64,000 nucleotides of DNA. It comes from Flagellimonas pacifica. GTDB taxonomy: Bacteria; Bacteroidota; Bacteroidia; Flavobacteriales; Flavobacteriaceae. Numbering within the stretch: position 1 is the stretch's first letter; every line of letters begins with the position of its first letter. Location of the stretch: NCBI RefSeq assembly GCF_900215465.1, contig NZ_OBEH01000001.1, positions 1,116,001-1,180,000 of the forward strand. Direction: 5' to 3'. Positions 30,914-40,137 of the stretch are shown in pieces. The translations under genes and the position numbers were made by a program. Under the pieces are notes generated by a model, which was given only the letters and a program-made list of their open reading frames with translations, did not search any database and was not told the origin of the DNA.

Positions 30914-33382
30914 TTATTTCGTCAAGATTTTTGTCATCCGTTTAATACGGTCGGCCAATTTTTCGTTAGACAGTTTTTCCCGTAACCTATCGGTAATAAT
31001 GGGGAAAGAAAAGGGAGTGGGATTTTGACATTTTTTCCAAACGATATCCTGATTCATAATTCGTTCTAAGGCCAATCGAAGGCGACCTTCCTCCAATTGA
31101 TGCTCAAAGGTTTCGATAAAAGCTTGTTGATAGAGCAAATTGTCATCCTCAAAATCCTTGAAAACGTCAAAAAGAAGCTGAGAACTGCTCTGGAGGTGTT
31201 TCATTTTGACCCCTTTTTCTGGATAACCCGTAAAAACCATGCCACTGATAACGGCAATATCGCGGAATTTACGTCGCGCCATTTCGTTGGAATTCAAACT
31301 TTTTTGAAGGTCACTCAGCATGTACTCTGGCGTAAATAAGTTGTTGTCCAACACTTCCTGAATGTCAATTTCCCGGTCTGAAAGCAATTCAAATCCATAG
31401 TCATTAAAGGCAAGGGAACAGGTGATGGGCGAAAGCAAACTTATTCGGTAGGCCAGCAAACTGCTCATGCCTTCATGAATGGCCCTGCCTTCAAAAGGAT
31501 AAAAGATATGATGGTAGCCATCATTGGTCTTGAAGGTCTCAATCAAGAATTGATTGGGTTGGGGTACGATGCTCTCCTCTCGTTGTTTGGTGAACATGGG
31601 CTGTAAAGACCTAATTTCTGGTGATTGGACCTTGGATTCCAGTTCTGCCGAATACAATTCTTGCCGTAACAGTTCAGACATTTTTGCAGAAAAACTTAAA
31701 CGCCCGCCCATCCACGATGGTATTTTGTTGCTGCGTTTGGATGAGTTCTTTACTTGCGCGGTCATACCTTTGATGCGGATAAATTCAAGATTCCTTCCAG
31801 CGAAGGTGAAAACATCGCCAGGAGAAAGTTTTGAAATAAAGGATTCCTCAATAGTGCCAATATACCCTCCTTTTTGATAACGTACTGAAAGACTGGCATC
31901 GCCCACAATGGTTCCAATCTGAAATCGGTGCCGTCTGGCAATGGTCAAATTGTTCACTTTGAATTTTCCGTCAGGTACCACTTCCACTTTTTTGTATTCG
32001 TCGTAGGTCTTGAGACTTTGACTGCCCAACACCAAGAAATTCAATAACCATTGCCATGTTTCCTCCGTCAAAGTTTGGTAGCAAAAAGTTTGTTTCACTT
32101 CGTGAAAGATTTCTTCAGGATAAAACCCATCCGAAACTGCAAGTGTGGTCAAATACTGGATCAATACATCATAACTGTTCAGATATGGAATTCTATCCTC
32201 AACTGCAGCATTCAAAACCGCTTTTTGCATGGCCGAAGCTTCAATGAGCTCCATGGCATGTGTAGGCAAAAAATAAATAACACTTTCCTTTCCTGGTCTA
32301 TGTCCGCTTCGCCCTGCACGTTGCAAAAAACGGGCAACGCCTTTTGGTCCTCCAATTTGTACTACGGTTTCCACAGGGGCAAAATCCACACCCAAATCCA
32401 GACTGGAAGTGCAAACAACGGCTTTTAGACTTTCATTTCTAATGGCTTGCTCCACCCAAAGGCGGGTATCTTTATTGATGCTTCCATGGTGCATGGCAAT
32501 TTCCCCAGCATATTCGGGATGTTTCTCCAAGATTTTTTGAAACCAGATTTCGCATTGCCCTCGGGTGTTGGTAAACAACAAGGTGGTTTTACTTTTGTTG
32601 ATGATGGGAACCACATCTTCCAATAGTCGCAAACCTAGATGTCCACGCCAGGGAAAGGTTTCCATTTGTTTGGGAATAATACTTTTTACCGTGATTTTTT
32701 TGTTGAGATTGGCTCTAACTAATATCGAATTTTCAAGCTCTGTTGATGAAGGTCCCAACAATACTTCACAAGCCTGCTCCAAGTTTCCGATGGTGGCAGA
32801 GATGCCCCAGATACGCAAATCTTTACAGATGGTTTTTAAGCGTGAAAGACCAAGTTCCATTTGCACCCCTCTTTTGGAACCCAAAAGTTCATGCCATTCA
32901 TCAATCACTATCGCTGAGCAATTCTTAAAGACCTTATCATAACCCTTTGAGGATAGTAAAAGTTGAAGGCTTTCGGGAGTTGTTATCAGTAGGTCGGGCA
33001 TACTTTTCTTTTGCCTAGCTCTTTCAGCGGTTGAAGTATCCCCAGTTCGGATGCCAACGGTCATTTGGGTTTCCAAATCTTGGGTGATACGTTCTGCAGA
33101 TTGTTTGATTTCTTGTGAGAGCGCTCGTAATGGGGTTATCCAAATGGCTTTGAGTCCTTTTCTGTGCTTGGTTTTATAATCTGGATTGTTTTTAATGTAG
33201 TTGAGTACAATGGGAAACCAGAGCGCATAAGTTTTTCCACTGCCCGTCGGAGCATTGAGTAAACCATGCTTTCCATCCAAAAAAGCTTTCCAGGTTTCTT
33301 TTTGAAATGGAAAAGGTTTCCATTCTTGTTGATGGAACCAATTTTCGGCAATATGGAAAAGTTTGGATTGTTGCAGTGGAAT
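30914..33382 (-). CDS. Ligase-associated DEXH-box DNA helicase (Lhr-like), non-ATG start
   Basis: About 820 residues. SF2 motifs: NAPTGSGKTYALWFP (Walker A), VIDEWHEL (motif II, DEWH), GISATIGN (motif III), QRAGRSGHRPG (motif VI), then the Lhr-type C-terminal region. These helicases act with PdeM and an ATP-dependent ligase in DNA repair. The first ordinary start in frame is a TTG at 33280, but the frame is open upstream to 33394 and encodes family-like sequence (HIAENWFHQQEWKPFPFQKE, TWKAFLDGKHG). No ATG, GTG or TTG occurs there; ATT (33382 or 33385) or CTG (33376) must serve, or the 5' end is altered. I place the start at 33382 tentatively. Confidence 0.9.
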   Translation of the reverse strand: MPLQQSKLFHIAENWFHQQEWKPFPFQKETWKAFLDGKHGLLNAPTGSGKTYALWFPIVLNYIKNNPDYKTKHRKGLKAIWITPLRALSQEIKQSAERITQDLETQMTVGIRTGDTSTAERARQKKSMPDLLITTPESLQLLLSSKGYDKVFKNCSAIVIDEWHELLGSKRGVQMELGLSRLKTICKDLRIWGISATIGNLEQACEVLLGPSSTELENSILVRANLNKKITVKSIIPKQMETFPWRGHLGLRLLEDVVPIINKSKTTLLFTNTRGQCEIWFQKILEKHPEYAGEIAMHHGSINKDTRLWVEQAIRNESLKAVVCTSSLDLGVDFAPVETVVQIGGPKGVARFLQRAGRSGHRPGKESVIYFLPTHAMELIEASAMQKAVLNAAVEDRIPYLNSYDVLIQYLTTLAVSDGFYPEEIFHEVKQTFCYQTLTEETWQWLLNFLVLGSQSLKTYDEYKKVEVVPDGKFKVNNLTIARRHRFQIGTIVGDASLSVRYQKGGYIGTIEESFISKLSPGDVFTFAGRNLEFIRIKGMTAQVKNSSKRSNKIPSWMGGRLSFSAKMSELLRQELYSAELESKVQSPEIRSLQPMFTKQREESIVPQPNQFLIETFKTNDGYHHIFYPFEGRAIHEGMSSLLAYRISLLSPITCSLAFNDYGFELLSDREIDIQEVLDNNLFTPEYMLSDLQKSLNSNEMARRKFRDIAVISGMVFTGYPEKGVKMKHLQSSSQLLFDVFKDFEDDNLLYQQAFIETFEHQLEEGRLRLALERIMNQDIVWKKCQNPTPFSFPIITDRLREKLSNEKLADRIKRMTKILTK

Positions 33383-33463
33383 AATTTTGAAAAGTTAGGT
33401 TGCAAAATGAAAATTACAAATTTCTTTTGGTCATAATTTTACAATCCTTTCTACTTTAAGAAT

Positions 33464-33471
33464 TATATTTG
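33464..33471 (+). promoter_or_regulatory. Putative -7 element TATATTTG of the TerB-like gene
   Basis: Exact TAnnTTTG match 19 bp before the ATG at 33490. No clear -33 TTG. Confidence 0.5.
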
Positions 33472-33489
33472 CCGAACAAATTTTAGCAC

Positions 33490-33912
33490 ATGCCCATTTT
33501 AGATTTATACGAGCACGGAGAACAGCGTAAAAATTTGGCTCATTTTGCCACTTTGGCCACTTTGGCCGCTTCTGACGGAATCATAAGCGAAGAAGAAAAA
33601 GCTATTCTTGATAAGTTTGCCTTTAAATTGAACATTACCGATGTGGAATACAAAGAGGTAATGAAAAAGGAGAACAAATATCCTATTGAGACCCCACATA
33701 GTGGGGAGAAGCGTTTGATGCGTTTATTCGACTTTTTTAAGATGGCATTTGCTGACCGTAATATTGATGAGGACCAAGAAAAGCTTATTGAAAAATATGC
33801 TATTGGATTGGGTTACTCGCCTGACGACGCAACAGCAATCATTGAAAAATCTTTTGATATCTTTTGTGGTAAGATAGCTTTTGAAGACTATCAGTATCTA
33901 CTTAAAAAGTAA
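33490..33912 (+). CDS. TerB-like protein
   Basis: 140 residues, all helical. The TerB fold signature is visible: LATLAASDGIISEEEKAILD (acidic D-x-x-I-x-x-E-E repeat), then MAFADRNIDEDQEKLIEKYA, a second similar acidic motif. TerB domains bind metal and occur in tellurite resistance and envelope stress proteins; a stand-alone copy has no known specific role. Monocistronic, convergent with fbp (2 bp apart). Confidence 0.8.
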   Translation: MPILDLYEHGEQRKNLAHFATLATLAASDGIISEEEKAILDKFAFKLNITDVEYKEVMKKENKYPIETPHSGEKRLMRLFDFFKMAFADRNIDEDQEKLIEKYAIGLGYSPDDATAIIEKSFDIFCGKIAFEDYQYLLKK

Positions 33913-33914
33913 GT

Positions 33915-34916
33915 CTAGGGCTGCATAAATTCCTCGGCCTTTTCCACCATTTTTTTGCTTCCACAGAAAAAAGGAACCCGTTCATGTAATTCCGTAGGTT
34001 GAATATCCATGATGCGCTGGTGACCATCACTGGCTTTTCCATTGGCCTGTTCAGCCAAAAAAGCCATTGGATTACATTCGTATAATAGGCGTAACTTTCC
34101 ATTTTGGGCTTTACTGCTCTTGGGGTACATATAAATTCCGCCTTTGATCATATTCCGGTGAAAATCTGATACCAACGAACCAATATACCTTGAGGTATAT
34201 GGCCTGTCACCCTCTTCTTTTTGGCAGTATTTAATATAATCTTTCACTCCTTGCGGAAAGTGGATGTAGTTTCCCTCATTTACAGAATAGATTTTGCCTG
34301 TTTCTGGAAATTGCATGTTTGGGTGTGATAGATAAAAAGTTCCGATGGCAGGATTCAATGTAAAACCATTGACCCCGTGTCCAGTGGTGTATACCAACAT
34401 AGTGGAAGTTCCATAAATAATATACCCGGCCGCAACCTGATTTTTTCCAGGCTGAAGAAAATCCTCAAGGGTAACGGGGGTTCCAACCGGAGTAATTCTT
34501 CTGTAAATAGAGAAAATGGTTCCAACGGAAACATTCACATCAATATTGGAAGATCCATCCAAAGGATCTATCAACACCACATACTTGTTTTGATGGTTTT
34601 CATCTTGACTGTTTATGCTGATATAATCATCTTCTTCCTCTGAGGCAATTCCACAGACAATCTCTCTATTTTTTAAGGTTTGGATAAACTTTTCGTTGGC
34701 TAGAACATCCAATTTTTGTTGATTTTCACCTTGAATATTGGTGTCTCCCGCGGTGCCCAGTATATCAACCAAACCCGCCTTGTTCACCTCATGATTCACT
34801 ACTTTAGCTGCCAATCTTACGGCATTTATAAGCTTTGAAAGCTCGCCAGTGGAGTATTGAAACTCAGTTTGGTTTTCAATAATGAATTCACCTAAGGTCT
34901 TGTTCTTGCTAGACAT
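33915..34916 (-). CDS. fbp: Fructose-1,6-bisphosphatase class 1
   Basis: 333 residues, usual length. Hydrolyses fructose 1,6-bisphosphate to fructose 6-phosphate in gluconeogenesis. The metal-binding signature [20 protein letters not shown] is complete, [11 protein letters not shown] supplies the acidic metal ligands, and the substrate loop [20 protein letters not shown] with a late [18 protein letters not shown] (active-site region) is present. Confidence 0.97.
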   Translation of the reverse strand: MSSKNKTLGEFIIENQTEFQYSTGELSKLINAVRLAAKVVNHEVNKAGLVDILGTAGDTNIQGENQQKLDVLANEKFIQTLKNREIVCGIASEEEDDYISINSQDENHQNKYVVLIDPLDGSSNIDVNVSVGTIFSIYRRITPVGTPVTLEDFLQPGKNQVAAGYIIYGTSTMLVYTTGHGVNGFTLNPAIGTFYLSHPNMQFPETGKIYSVNEGNYIHFPQGVKDYIKYCQKEEGDRPYTSRYIGSLVSDFHRNMIKGGIYMYPKSSKAQNGKLRLLYECNPMAFLAEQANGKASDGHQRIMDIQPTELHERVPFFCGSKKMVEKAEEFMQP

Positions 34917-35002
34917 GAATGCAGACTGTTTTATTTGGCGACAAATATCGGGTATTTTGTTATACTATAACGTTTTCGTTAAAACATAATTATAGATATT
35001 TA

Positions 35003-35010
35003 TAACTTTG
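35003..35010 (+). promoter_or_regulatory. Putative -7 element TAACTTTG
   Basis: Exact TAnnTTTG match. It places the transcription start at about 35016, which rules out the in-frame TTG at 35008 as the start of the following gene and favours ATG 35029. Confidence 0.55.
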
Positions 35011-35028
35011 AGTTTTATTTATAACAAT

Positions 35029-35511
35029 ATGGATTTTGCAATCAGAAGTGCGCGTAAAGAAGATATGGACCAAGTTTTGTCCCTGGTTCAAGAATTGGCT
35101 GAATTTGAGAAAGACCCCAATGCGGTTGAGGTAACAAAGGAAGATTTAGTTAGGGATGGCTTTGGGGAAAACAAACGGTTTCAATGTTTTGTTGCCGAAA
35201 AAGCAAAAGATGTTGTTGGGATTGCCCTAATATACCCTAGATACTCAACCTGGAAAGGTCCTGTGCTCCATTTGGAAGATTTAATTGTCTCTGAAGAAAT
35301 GAGAGGAAGTGGTTTGGGAACTGCGCTTTTAGATGAAGTTGTTAAGTATGGCCATTCATTAGGTGTAAAAAGAATTTCATGGGAAGTATTGGACTGGAAC
35401 GAGCCTGCCATCACCTTTTATGAAAAAAAGGGAGCTCTGGTAAGAAGAGATTGGGATGTGGTTCAGCTTGATGAAAAGGGCATTGAAAATTATATTGAAA
35501 ATTTAAACTAA
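35029..35511 (+). CDS. GNAT family N-acetyltransferase
   Basis: 160 residues. GNAT fold: FAIRSARKEDMDQVLSLVQE at the start, LHLEDLIVSEEMRGSGLGTALLDE (acetyl-CoA loop R-G-S-G-L-G), SWEVLDWNEPAITFYEKKGA. It resembles the diamine/spermidine acetyltransferase-like branch, but the substrate is not determined. It lies 29 bp upstream of the aspartate kinase gene in the same direction and shares its promoter. Confidence 0.88.
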   Translation: MDFAIRSARKEDMDQVLSLVQELAEFEKDPNAVEVTKEDLVRDGFGENKRFQCFVAEKAKDVVGIALIYPRYSTWKGPVLHLEDLIVSEEMRGSGLGTALLDEVVKYGHSLGVKRISWEVLDWNEPAITFYEKKGALVRRDWDVVQLDEKGIENYIENLN

Positions 35512-35540
35512 CCGTTAGGTTAAATATAGAAAAGAAACTT

Positions 35541-36791
35541 ATGAGAGTTTTTAAGTTTGGAGGAGCGTCGGTCAAAGATGCTGATGGTGTCCGGAATGTT
35601 GTAAAAGTATTACAAGAAGTAGGGCATGAAGATACGTTTGTGGTTATTTCAGCAATGGGAAAAATGACCAACGCCATGGAGAAAGTTGTTGTTGCTTACT
35701 TTAAGGATAAACAGTCCATAGCAAAATCTTTACAAGATGTCATAGACTATCACGATAAAATTTTATCTGATTTGTTTGAGAATTCAAATCATCCAATATA
35801 CTCTAAGGTGAAATTACTTTTTGAAGAAGTAAAAGGTTTTTTAACTTGGAACAAATCGCCAAAATATGCGTTTGTCTACGACCAAGTGGTTGGGTATGGA
35901 GAATTGGTTTCCACAACCATAATTAGCGAATATTTGAATGAGGTTGGAATTCAGAATGTATGGCAAGATGTGAGAAGCTTAATTAAAACCGATAATGATT
36001 ATAGGGACGCCACTGTAAATTGGGAACGCACACAAGAAGAGGTTTCATCAAGGGTGGACATGTCAAAACTCAATGTTTCCCAAGGTTTTTTAGGGAGCGA
36101 CGATAACAACTTTACAACCACTTTGGGAAGAGAGGGGTCGGATTATTCGGCTGCAATATTGGCCTATTGTCTTAATGCGGATTCTGTTACTATTTGGAAA
36201 GATGTGCCTGGGGTTTTAAATGCAGATCCAAGAAATTTTGAAAAAACCGAACTGCTCAATAAAATTTCATACCGTGAGGCAATTGAATTGGCTTTTTATG
36301 GAGCTTCGGTGATTCACCCAAAGACTTTACAGCCTTTGCAACGAAAAGAAATTCCATTACATGTAAAATCGTTCATAGACCCAAAAGGGAGCGGTACAAC
36401 TGTGGGAAAAGGAGAAGGAATATCACCCAAAATTCCTTGTTTCATTGTAAAAAAGGACCAAGTCTTGTTAAAACTGTCATCACTTGATTTTTCCTTTATT
36501 GTTGAAAACAATATCAGCGATATTTTCAAATTATTCCATGATTATCGGATGAAGGTGGATCTCATACAAAATTCGGCCATTAGCTTTTCGGTTTGTTTGG
36601 ATAATAAATTCAATGGGTTAAAACCTATGCTAAATGAGCTTAAAAGAAGGTTCAAGGTGGTTTGTCATGAAGAGGTTTCGCTATATACTATTCGCCATTT
36701 TGATGACAAAGCCGTAAAATCCCTTCAAAATGGAAGATCGGTTCTGGTGGAACAGCGTGGAAAAGAAACGGTTCAGCTTGTGGTAAAATAA
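35541..36791 (+). CDS. lysC: Aspartate kinase
   Basis: 416 residues. Phosphorylates aspartate at the start of lysine, methionine and threonine synthesis. Amino-acid kinase domain: MRVFKFGGASVKDADGVRNV, LGREGSDYSAAILAYCL, DVPGVLNADPRNF, AIELAFYGASVIHPKTLQPL. The C-terminal ~120 residues hold the ACT regulatory part (LLKLSSLDFSFIVENNISDI), shorter than in two-ACT enzymes. Monofunctional. Confidence 0.94.
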   Translation: MRVFKFGGASVKDADGVRNVVKVLQEVGHEDTFVVISAMGKMTNAMEKVVVAYFKDKQSIAKSLQDVIDYHDKILSDLFENSNHPIYSKVKLLFEEVKGFLTWNKSPKYAFVYDQVVGYGELVSTTIISEYLNEVGIQNVWQDVRSLIKTDNDYRDATVNWERTQEEVSSRVDMSKLNVSQGFLGSDDNNFTTTLGREGSDYSAAILAYCLNADSVTIWKDVPGVLNADPRNFEKTELLNKISYREAIELAFYGASVIHPKTLQPLQRKEIPLHVKSFIDPKGSGTTVGKGEGISPKIPCFIVKKDQVLLKLSSLDFSFIVENNISDIFKLFHDYRMKVDLIQNSAISFSVCLDNKFNGLKPMLNELKRRFKVVCHEEVSLYTIRHFDDKAVKSLQNGRSVLVEQRGKETVQLVVK

Positions 36792-36867
36792 ATTTGCCTT
36801 CATCTTTAAAGATTGAAAACCTAATAACTCTAATTTTCTATCTTTATGCCTACCTAATTTATGTTTT

Positions 36868-38688
36868 ATGGGGTTGGTTTCTGCGAAAGAGGTAGCAAAG
36901 GTTGTTAATCTGGACAAGTATGGTTTTTTTGGCACCTTTGTTGGATGGCTTTTAATGGTAGCCACCAAGATTACAACCATAAACCGGTTTTATAATAAAA
37001 ACAAAACTCTTCCCGGAACAGATTTTCTAGAGGCCATTTTGGAACATTACGAAATTGATTTCGAGATTCCGGAGGAAGATTTAAAAAGACTTCCAAAGTC
37101 TGGGCCCTATATAACCATAAGCAATCATCCGTTAGGAGGTATTGATGGGGTTTTGCTTTTGAAACTAATGCTTCAAGAGCGTAGCGATTTTAAGATTATA
37201 GCTAACTTCTTGTTGCATAGAATTGAGCCGCTAAAGCCATTTATTATGCCGGTAAATCCTTTTGAAAACCATAAAGATGCCAAAAGCAGTATCATGGGAT
37301 TTAAAAATGCTCTTCTGCATTTGCAAGAAGGACATCCACTTGGCATTTTTCCTGCAGGCGAAGTGTCAACCTATAGGGATGGAAAACTGGTAGTGGATAA
37401 ACCGTGGGAAGAAGCTGCCCTTAAATTGATAAGAAAGGCAGAAGTGCCTGTAGTACCTATTTATTTCCATGCAAGGAACAGCCATCTTTTTTACAGATTG
37501 TCCAAGATCAGTGATGTTTTTAGAACTGCTAAACTACCTTCTGAACTTACCTCCCAGAGTAGGAGACCTATTAAGGTTCGAATTGGGCAGCCAATATCTG
37601 TAAACGCTCAAAAAGAAGAAGAGTCTTTGGAATCGTTTACGGAGTTGCTTCGGAAAAAAACCTACCTCTTGGCCAATGTATTTGAAAAAGAGAGTTTGTT
37701 GGATAAGATGCCCACTACTTTGAAAATTCCAAAGCCACCAAAAAAGATTGCCTCTGCAGTAAGCAGTGAGGTTTTAGAAGGGGAAATTGAAAAGTTGAGG
37801 GAAAAAGATTGTCGAATGCTTCAGAGTAAGAACTATGAAGTGTATCTGGCCCAACAGTCTGACATGCCCTTTATTTTGAATGAAATTGGGAGGCAGCGGG
37901 AAATAACCTTTCGAGAAGTTGGAGAGGGAACCAATAATGCGGTAGACTTGGATGCTTTTGATTCCTATTACCACCATTTATTTCTTTGGGATAATGATTC
38001 AAAGTGCATTGTTGGGGCGTACCGAATGGGGCTGGGTTCGGAGATATTTAAAAAATATGGCATTGATGGGTTTTACCTCCAAGATCTTTTCAGATTTGAA
38101 CCTGAATTGTATGGGATGATGGAAAAATCCATTGAAATGGGAAGGGCATACATTGTTAAGGAATACCAGCAAAAGCCTATGCCATTGTTTCTGTTGTGGA
38201 AAGGAATTGTCCATACTACCCTGAGACACCCAGAGCATAAATATTTGATTGGAGGGGTAAGCATAAGCAACCAGTTTTCCAATTTCTCAAAATCGTTGAT
38301 GATAGAGTTCATGAAATCTAACTATTGGGACCCCTATGTGGCGCAATATGTTAGACCAAAAAAGGAGTTTAAGGTTAAATTAAAAGATGCTGATAAGGAA
38401 TTTGTTTTTGATGAGACCCAGGCCGATCTCAATAAGTTTGACAAGTTGATCAGTGAAATAGAAATGAGCAGTCTTCGTTTGCCAGTACTCATTAAGAAGT
38501 ATATTAAACAAAATGCCAAGGTGGTGGCCTTTAATGTTGATCCTCTCTTTAATAATTCAGTAGATGGATTGATGTACATTAAAATAGCAGACCTTCCCGA
38601 AAGTACTGTTAAACCAGTAATGGAGGAGTTTCAGGCTGAGCTTGAAAGAAAAATGGCGGAAGGAAACAACCATACCGCCATAGAATAA
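36868..38688 (+). CDS. Bifunctional acyltransferase, OlsF/GlsAB-like aminolipid synthase
   Basis: 606 residues in two domains. The N-terminal ~280 residues are a PlsC-type lysophospholipid acyltransferase: ISNHPLGGIDGVLL (H-x4-D) and GIFPAGEVSTYRDGK. The C-terminal part (~310-530) is a hemolysin/OlsB-like N-acyltransferase (NYEVYLAQQSDMPFILNEIG, VGAYRMGLGSEIF, ELYGMMEKSIEMGRAYIVKE). Such fusions make ornithine lipids (OlsF); related separate proteins make glycine lipids in Bacteroidota. The amino-acid substrate cannot be told from sequence alone. Membrane associated. Confidence 0.88.
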   Translation: MGLVSAKEVAKVVNLDKYGFFGTFVGWLLMVATKITTINRFYNKNKTLPGTDFLEAILEHYEIDFEIPEEDLKRLPKSGPYITISNHPLGGIDGVLLLKLMLQERSDFKIIANFLLHRIEPLKPFIMPVNPFENHKDAKSSIMGFKNALLHLQEGHPLGIFPAGEVSTYRDGKLVVDKPWEEAALKLIRKAEVPVVPIYFHARNSHLFYRLSKISDVFRTAKLPSELTSQSRRPIKVRIGQPISVNAQKEEESLESFTELLRKKTYLLANVFEKESLLDKMPTTLKIPKPPKKIASAVSSEVLEGEIEKLREKDCRMLQSKNYEVYLAQQSDMPFILNEIGRQREITFREVGEGTNNAVDLDAFDSYYHHLFLWDNDSKCIVGAYRMGLGSEIFKKYGIDGFYLQDLFRFEPELYGMMEKSIEMGRAYIVKEYQQKPMPLFLLWKGIVHTTLRHPEHKYLIGGVSISNQFSNFSKSLMIEFMKSNYWDPYVAQYVRPKKEFKVKLKDADKEFVFDETQADLNKFDKLISEIEMSSLRLPVLIKKYIKQNAKVVAFNVDPLFNNSVDGLMYIKIADLPESTVKPVMEEFQAELERKMAEGNNHTAIE

Positions 38689-38700
38689 GTTTAATTGATG

Positions 38701-39123
38701 TTAGTTTACCAATTCTTCTTTCACAAAATCATGGCAAAACTCCTTGATTTCATTTCTTGCCTTTAAAAAAGCGGCATGCTTAACTTCCTCTGTTCCGGTA
38801 ACTTTTGAAGGATCAAAAAAGTTATGGTGAATTCGCTCCGCAGTTTTAGCTGGGATAAAAGGACAATTTTCTTTGGCATGGTCACAAACAGTGATAATAT
38901 AATCCCAATCAATGCCCTGGTACTCATCCACATGATTGGAAGTGTGATTTGAAATGTCTATCCCATCTTCCTTCATGATGGACACAGCGCCGGGATTTAG
39001 ACCATGGGTTTCTATTCCCGCACTGTAAACATTAGCCAAAGAATCTTGAAAATGGTTTAAATAGCCATGCGCCATTTGACTTCGACATGAATTTCCTGTA
39101 CAAAGTACCAATACGTTTTTCAT
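38701..39123 (-). CDS. arsC: Arsenate reductase, low-molecular-weight phosphatase type
   Basis: 140 residues from ATG 39123 (the frame stays open further upstream, but homology starts at MKNVLVLCTGNSCRSQ). P-loop C-T-G-N-S-C-R with the nucleophilic Cys at ~8, and the two further redox cysteines in IITVCDHAKENCPF. This is the thioredoxin-coupled family reducing arsenate to arsenite. Last gene of the ars operon (arsR, DUF6428, arsN-like, arsC); no arsenite efflux gene is visible here. Confidence 0.92.
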   Translation of the reverse strand: MKNVLVLCTGNSCRSQMAHGYLNHFQDSLANVYSAGIETHGLNPGAVSIMKEDGIDISNHTSNHVDEYQGIDWDYIITVCDHAKENCPFIPAKTAERIHHNFFDPSKVTGTEEVKHAAFLKARNEIKEFCHDFVKEELVN

Positions 39124-39139
39124 TTTTGTTTTTCGGTGT

Positions 39140-39631
39140 TTAATCTGTTCCAACTTTTTTGCTTCTTCTTTCAAATAGCAGGTTATCTTTCCATTGACCA
39201 TGCAATTTGCCTACGCGTTCGCGTTTGCCAATGTAGCGAAAACCAACTTTTTCATGAAGATGGATACTGGCTTTATTTTCTGGAAAAATACCGGATTGAA
39301 TGGTCCACAATCCGGCATTTTCACTCTCAATTATTAATCGTTCTAAAAGCAGTTTTCCAATTCCTTTGCCCTGGTTATTAGCCCCGATATACACACTGAT
39401 TTCACCAATGCCTCCATAAACACATCTACTGGAAACAGGAGATAAGGCTGTCCATCCAAGAATGTTATCGGATTCTTCTGCTACCAATCTGCATTGAGTT
39501 AAATGGGCCTGGTTCCAATTTTCATAACTCGGGATTTCTTGTTCAAATGTTGCAAAGCCGGTAGCTATGCCTTCGGCATAAATTTGGGATACTTGTTCCC
39601 AATCCGATGCTTTCATTTCTCGGATTAGCAT
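39140..39631 (-). CDS. ArsN-like GNAT acetyltransferase
   Basis: 163 residues from ATG 39631. Phosphinothricin-acetyltransferase-like GNAT: IREMKASDWEQVSQIYAEGI, GWTALSPVSSRCVYGGIGEI, YIGANNQGKGIGKLLLERLI (acetyl-CoA loop Q-G-K-G-I-G), NKASIHLHEKVGFRYIG. In arsenic operons this family is called ArsN, and ArsN1 members acetylate arsinothricin. The location between DUF6428 and arsC supports ArsN here; the substrate is inferred. Confidence 0.82.
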   Translation of the reverse strand: MLIREMKASDWEQVSQIYAEGIATGFATFEQEIPSYENWNQAHLTQCRLVAEESDNILGWTALSPVSSRCVYGGIGEISVYIGANNQGKGIGKLLLERLIIESENAGLWTIQSGIFPENKASIHLHEKVGFRYIGKRERVGKLHGQWKDNLLFERRSKKVGTD

Positions 39632-39640
39632 ACTAGGCAA

Positions 39641-40135
39641 TTAGCAACAACCACTTTCAGGGGCACAACAAGCTGTTTCCGTAGTCACTTTCTCCGATTT
39701 TTCAGTAACACCACAGGTTTCTTTGGCCTTGCAATCCGTTTTTTGAACAGATAACTTAAAGGTTAATGTATCTGAATCCAGAGCATAATCGTTAACAAAG
39801 AGTTGTGCTGTGTGGAAATTAGCATTACTATATTCAAACTTAACCTCGGCATCTTTGTTCATAGGTTTCATTCGGTCTACTTTATTCAAAATCCCCAATG
39901 CTTTATATGCAGACATAAACTCTGTTTTTCCAATCTCCTTTGGACTTTCCCATAGTTGTACTATAGTTTCTTTCCAAAAATCGGTTCCTGCGCCACAATC
40001 TACAGATTCAACCGTAATGTTCTTCACTTCAGTGATGTGATAATTGGCACCTACAAGTTTACCTTCTGTGTATTCAAAAAGTAAACTTTTATCCTGATGT
40101 TGTTTTAATAGTGATAGAAATTCTGATGTATTCAT
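39641..40135 (-). CDS. DUF6428 family protein with cysteine-rich tail
   Basis: 164 residues from ATG 40135 (two bp after the arsR stop). The body (FLSLLKQHQDKSLLFEYTEG) is of the small family found in Bacteroidota ars operons. The C-terminus is unusual: two cysteines in TDCKAKETCG and five in TACCAPESGCC, typical of arsenite or soft-metal binding. I infer a chaperone or sensor role for As(III); the family has no proven function that I know. Confidence 0.75.
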   Translation of the reverse strand: MNTSEFLSLLKQHQDKSLLFEYTEGKLVGANYHITEVKNITVESVDCGAGTDFWKETIVQLWESPKEIGKTEFMSAYKALGILNKVDRMKPMNKDAEVKFEYSNANFHTAQLFVNDYALDSDTLTFKLSVQKTDCKAKETCGVTEKSEKVTTETACCAPESGCC

Positions 40136-40137
40136 GA

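Noticed and set aside
33136..33405. 89-residue minus-strand frame at the helicase 5' end
   Set aside because: It is in another frame from the helicase; the helicase frame itself carries the conserved N-terminal sequence here, so this is a shadow.
38999..39381. Longer N-terminal form of ArsC starting at 39201
   Set aside because: The first 26 residues overlap the ArsN-like coding region and have no family similarity; ATG 39123 precedes the conserved MKNVLVLCTGNSCRS start.
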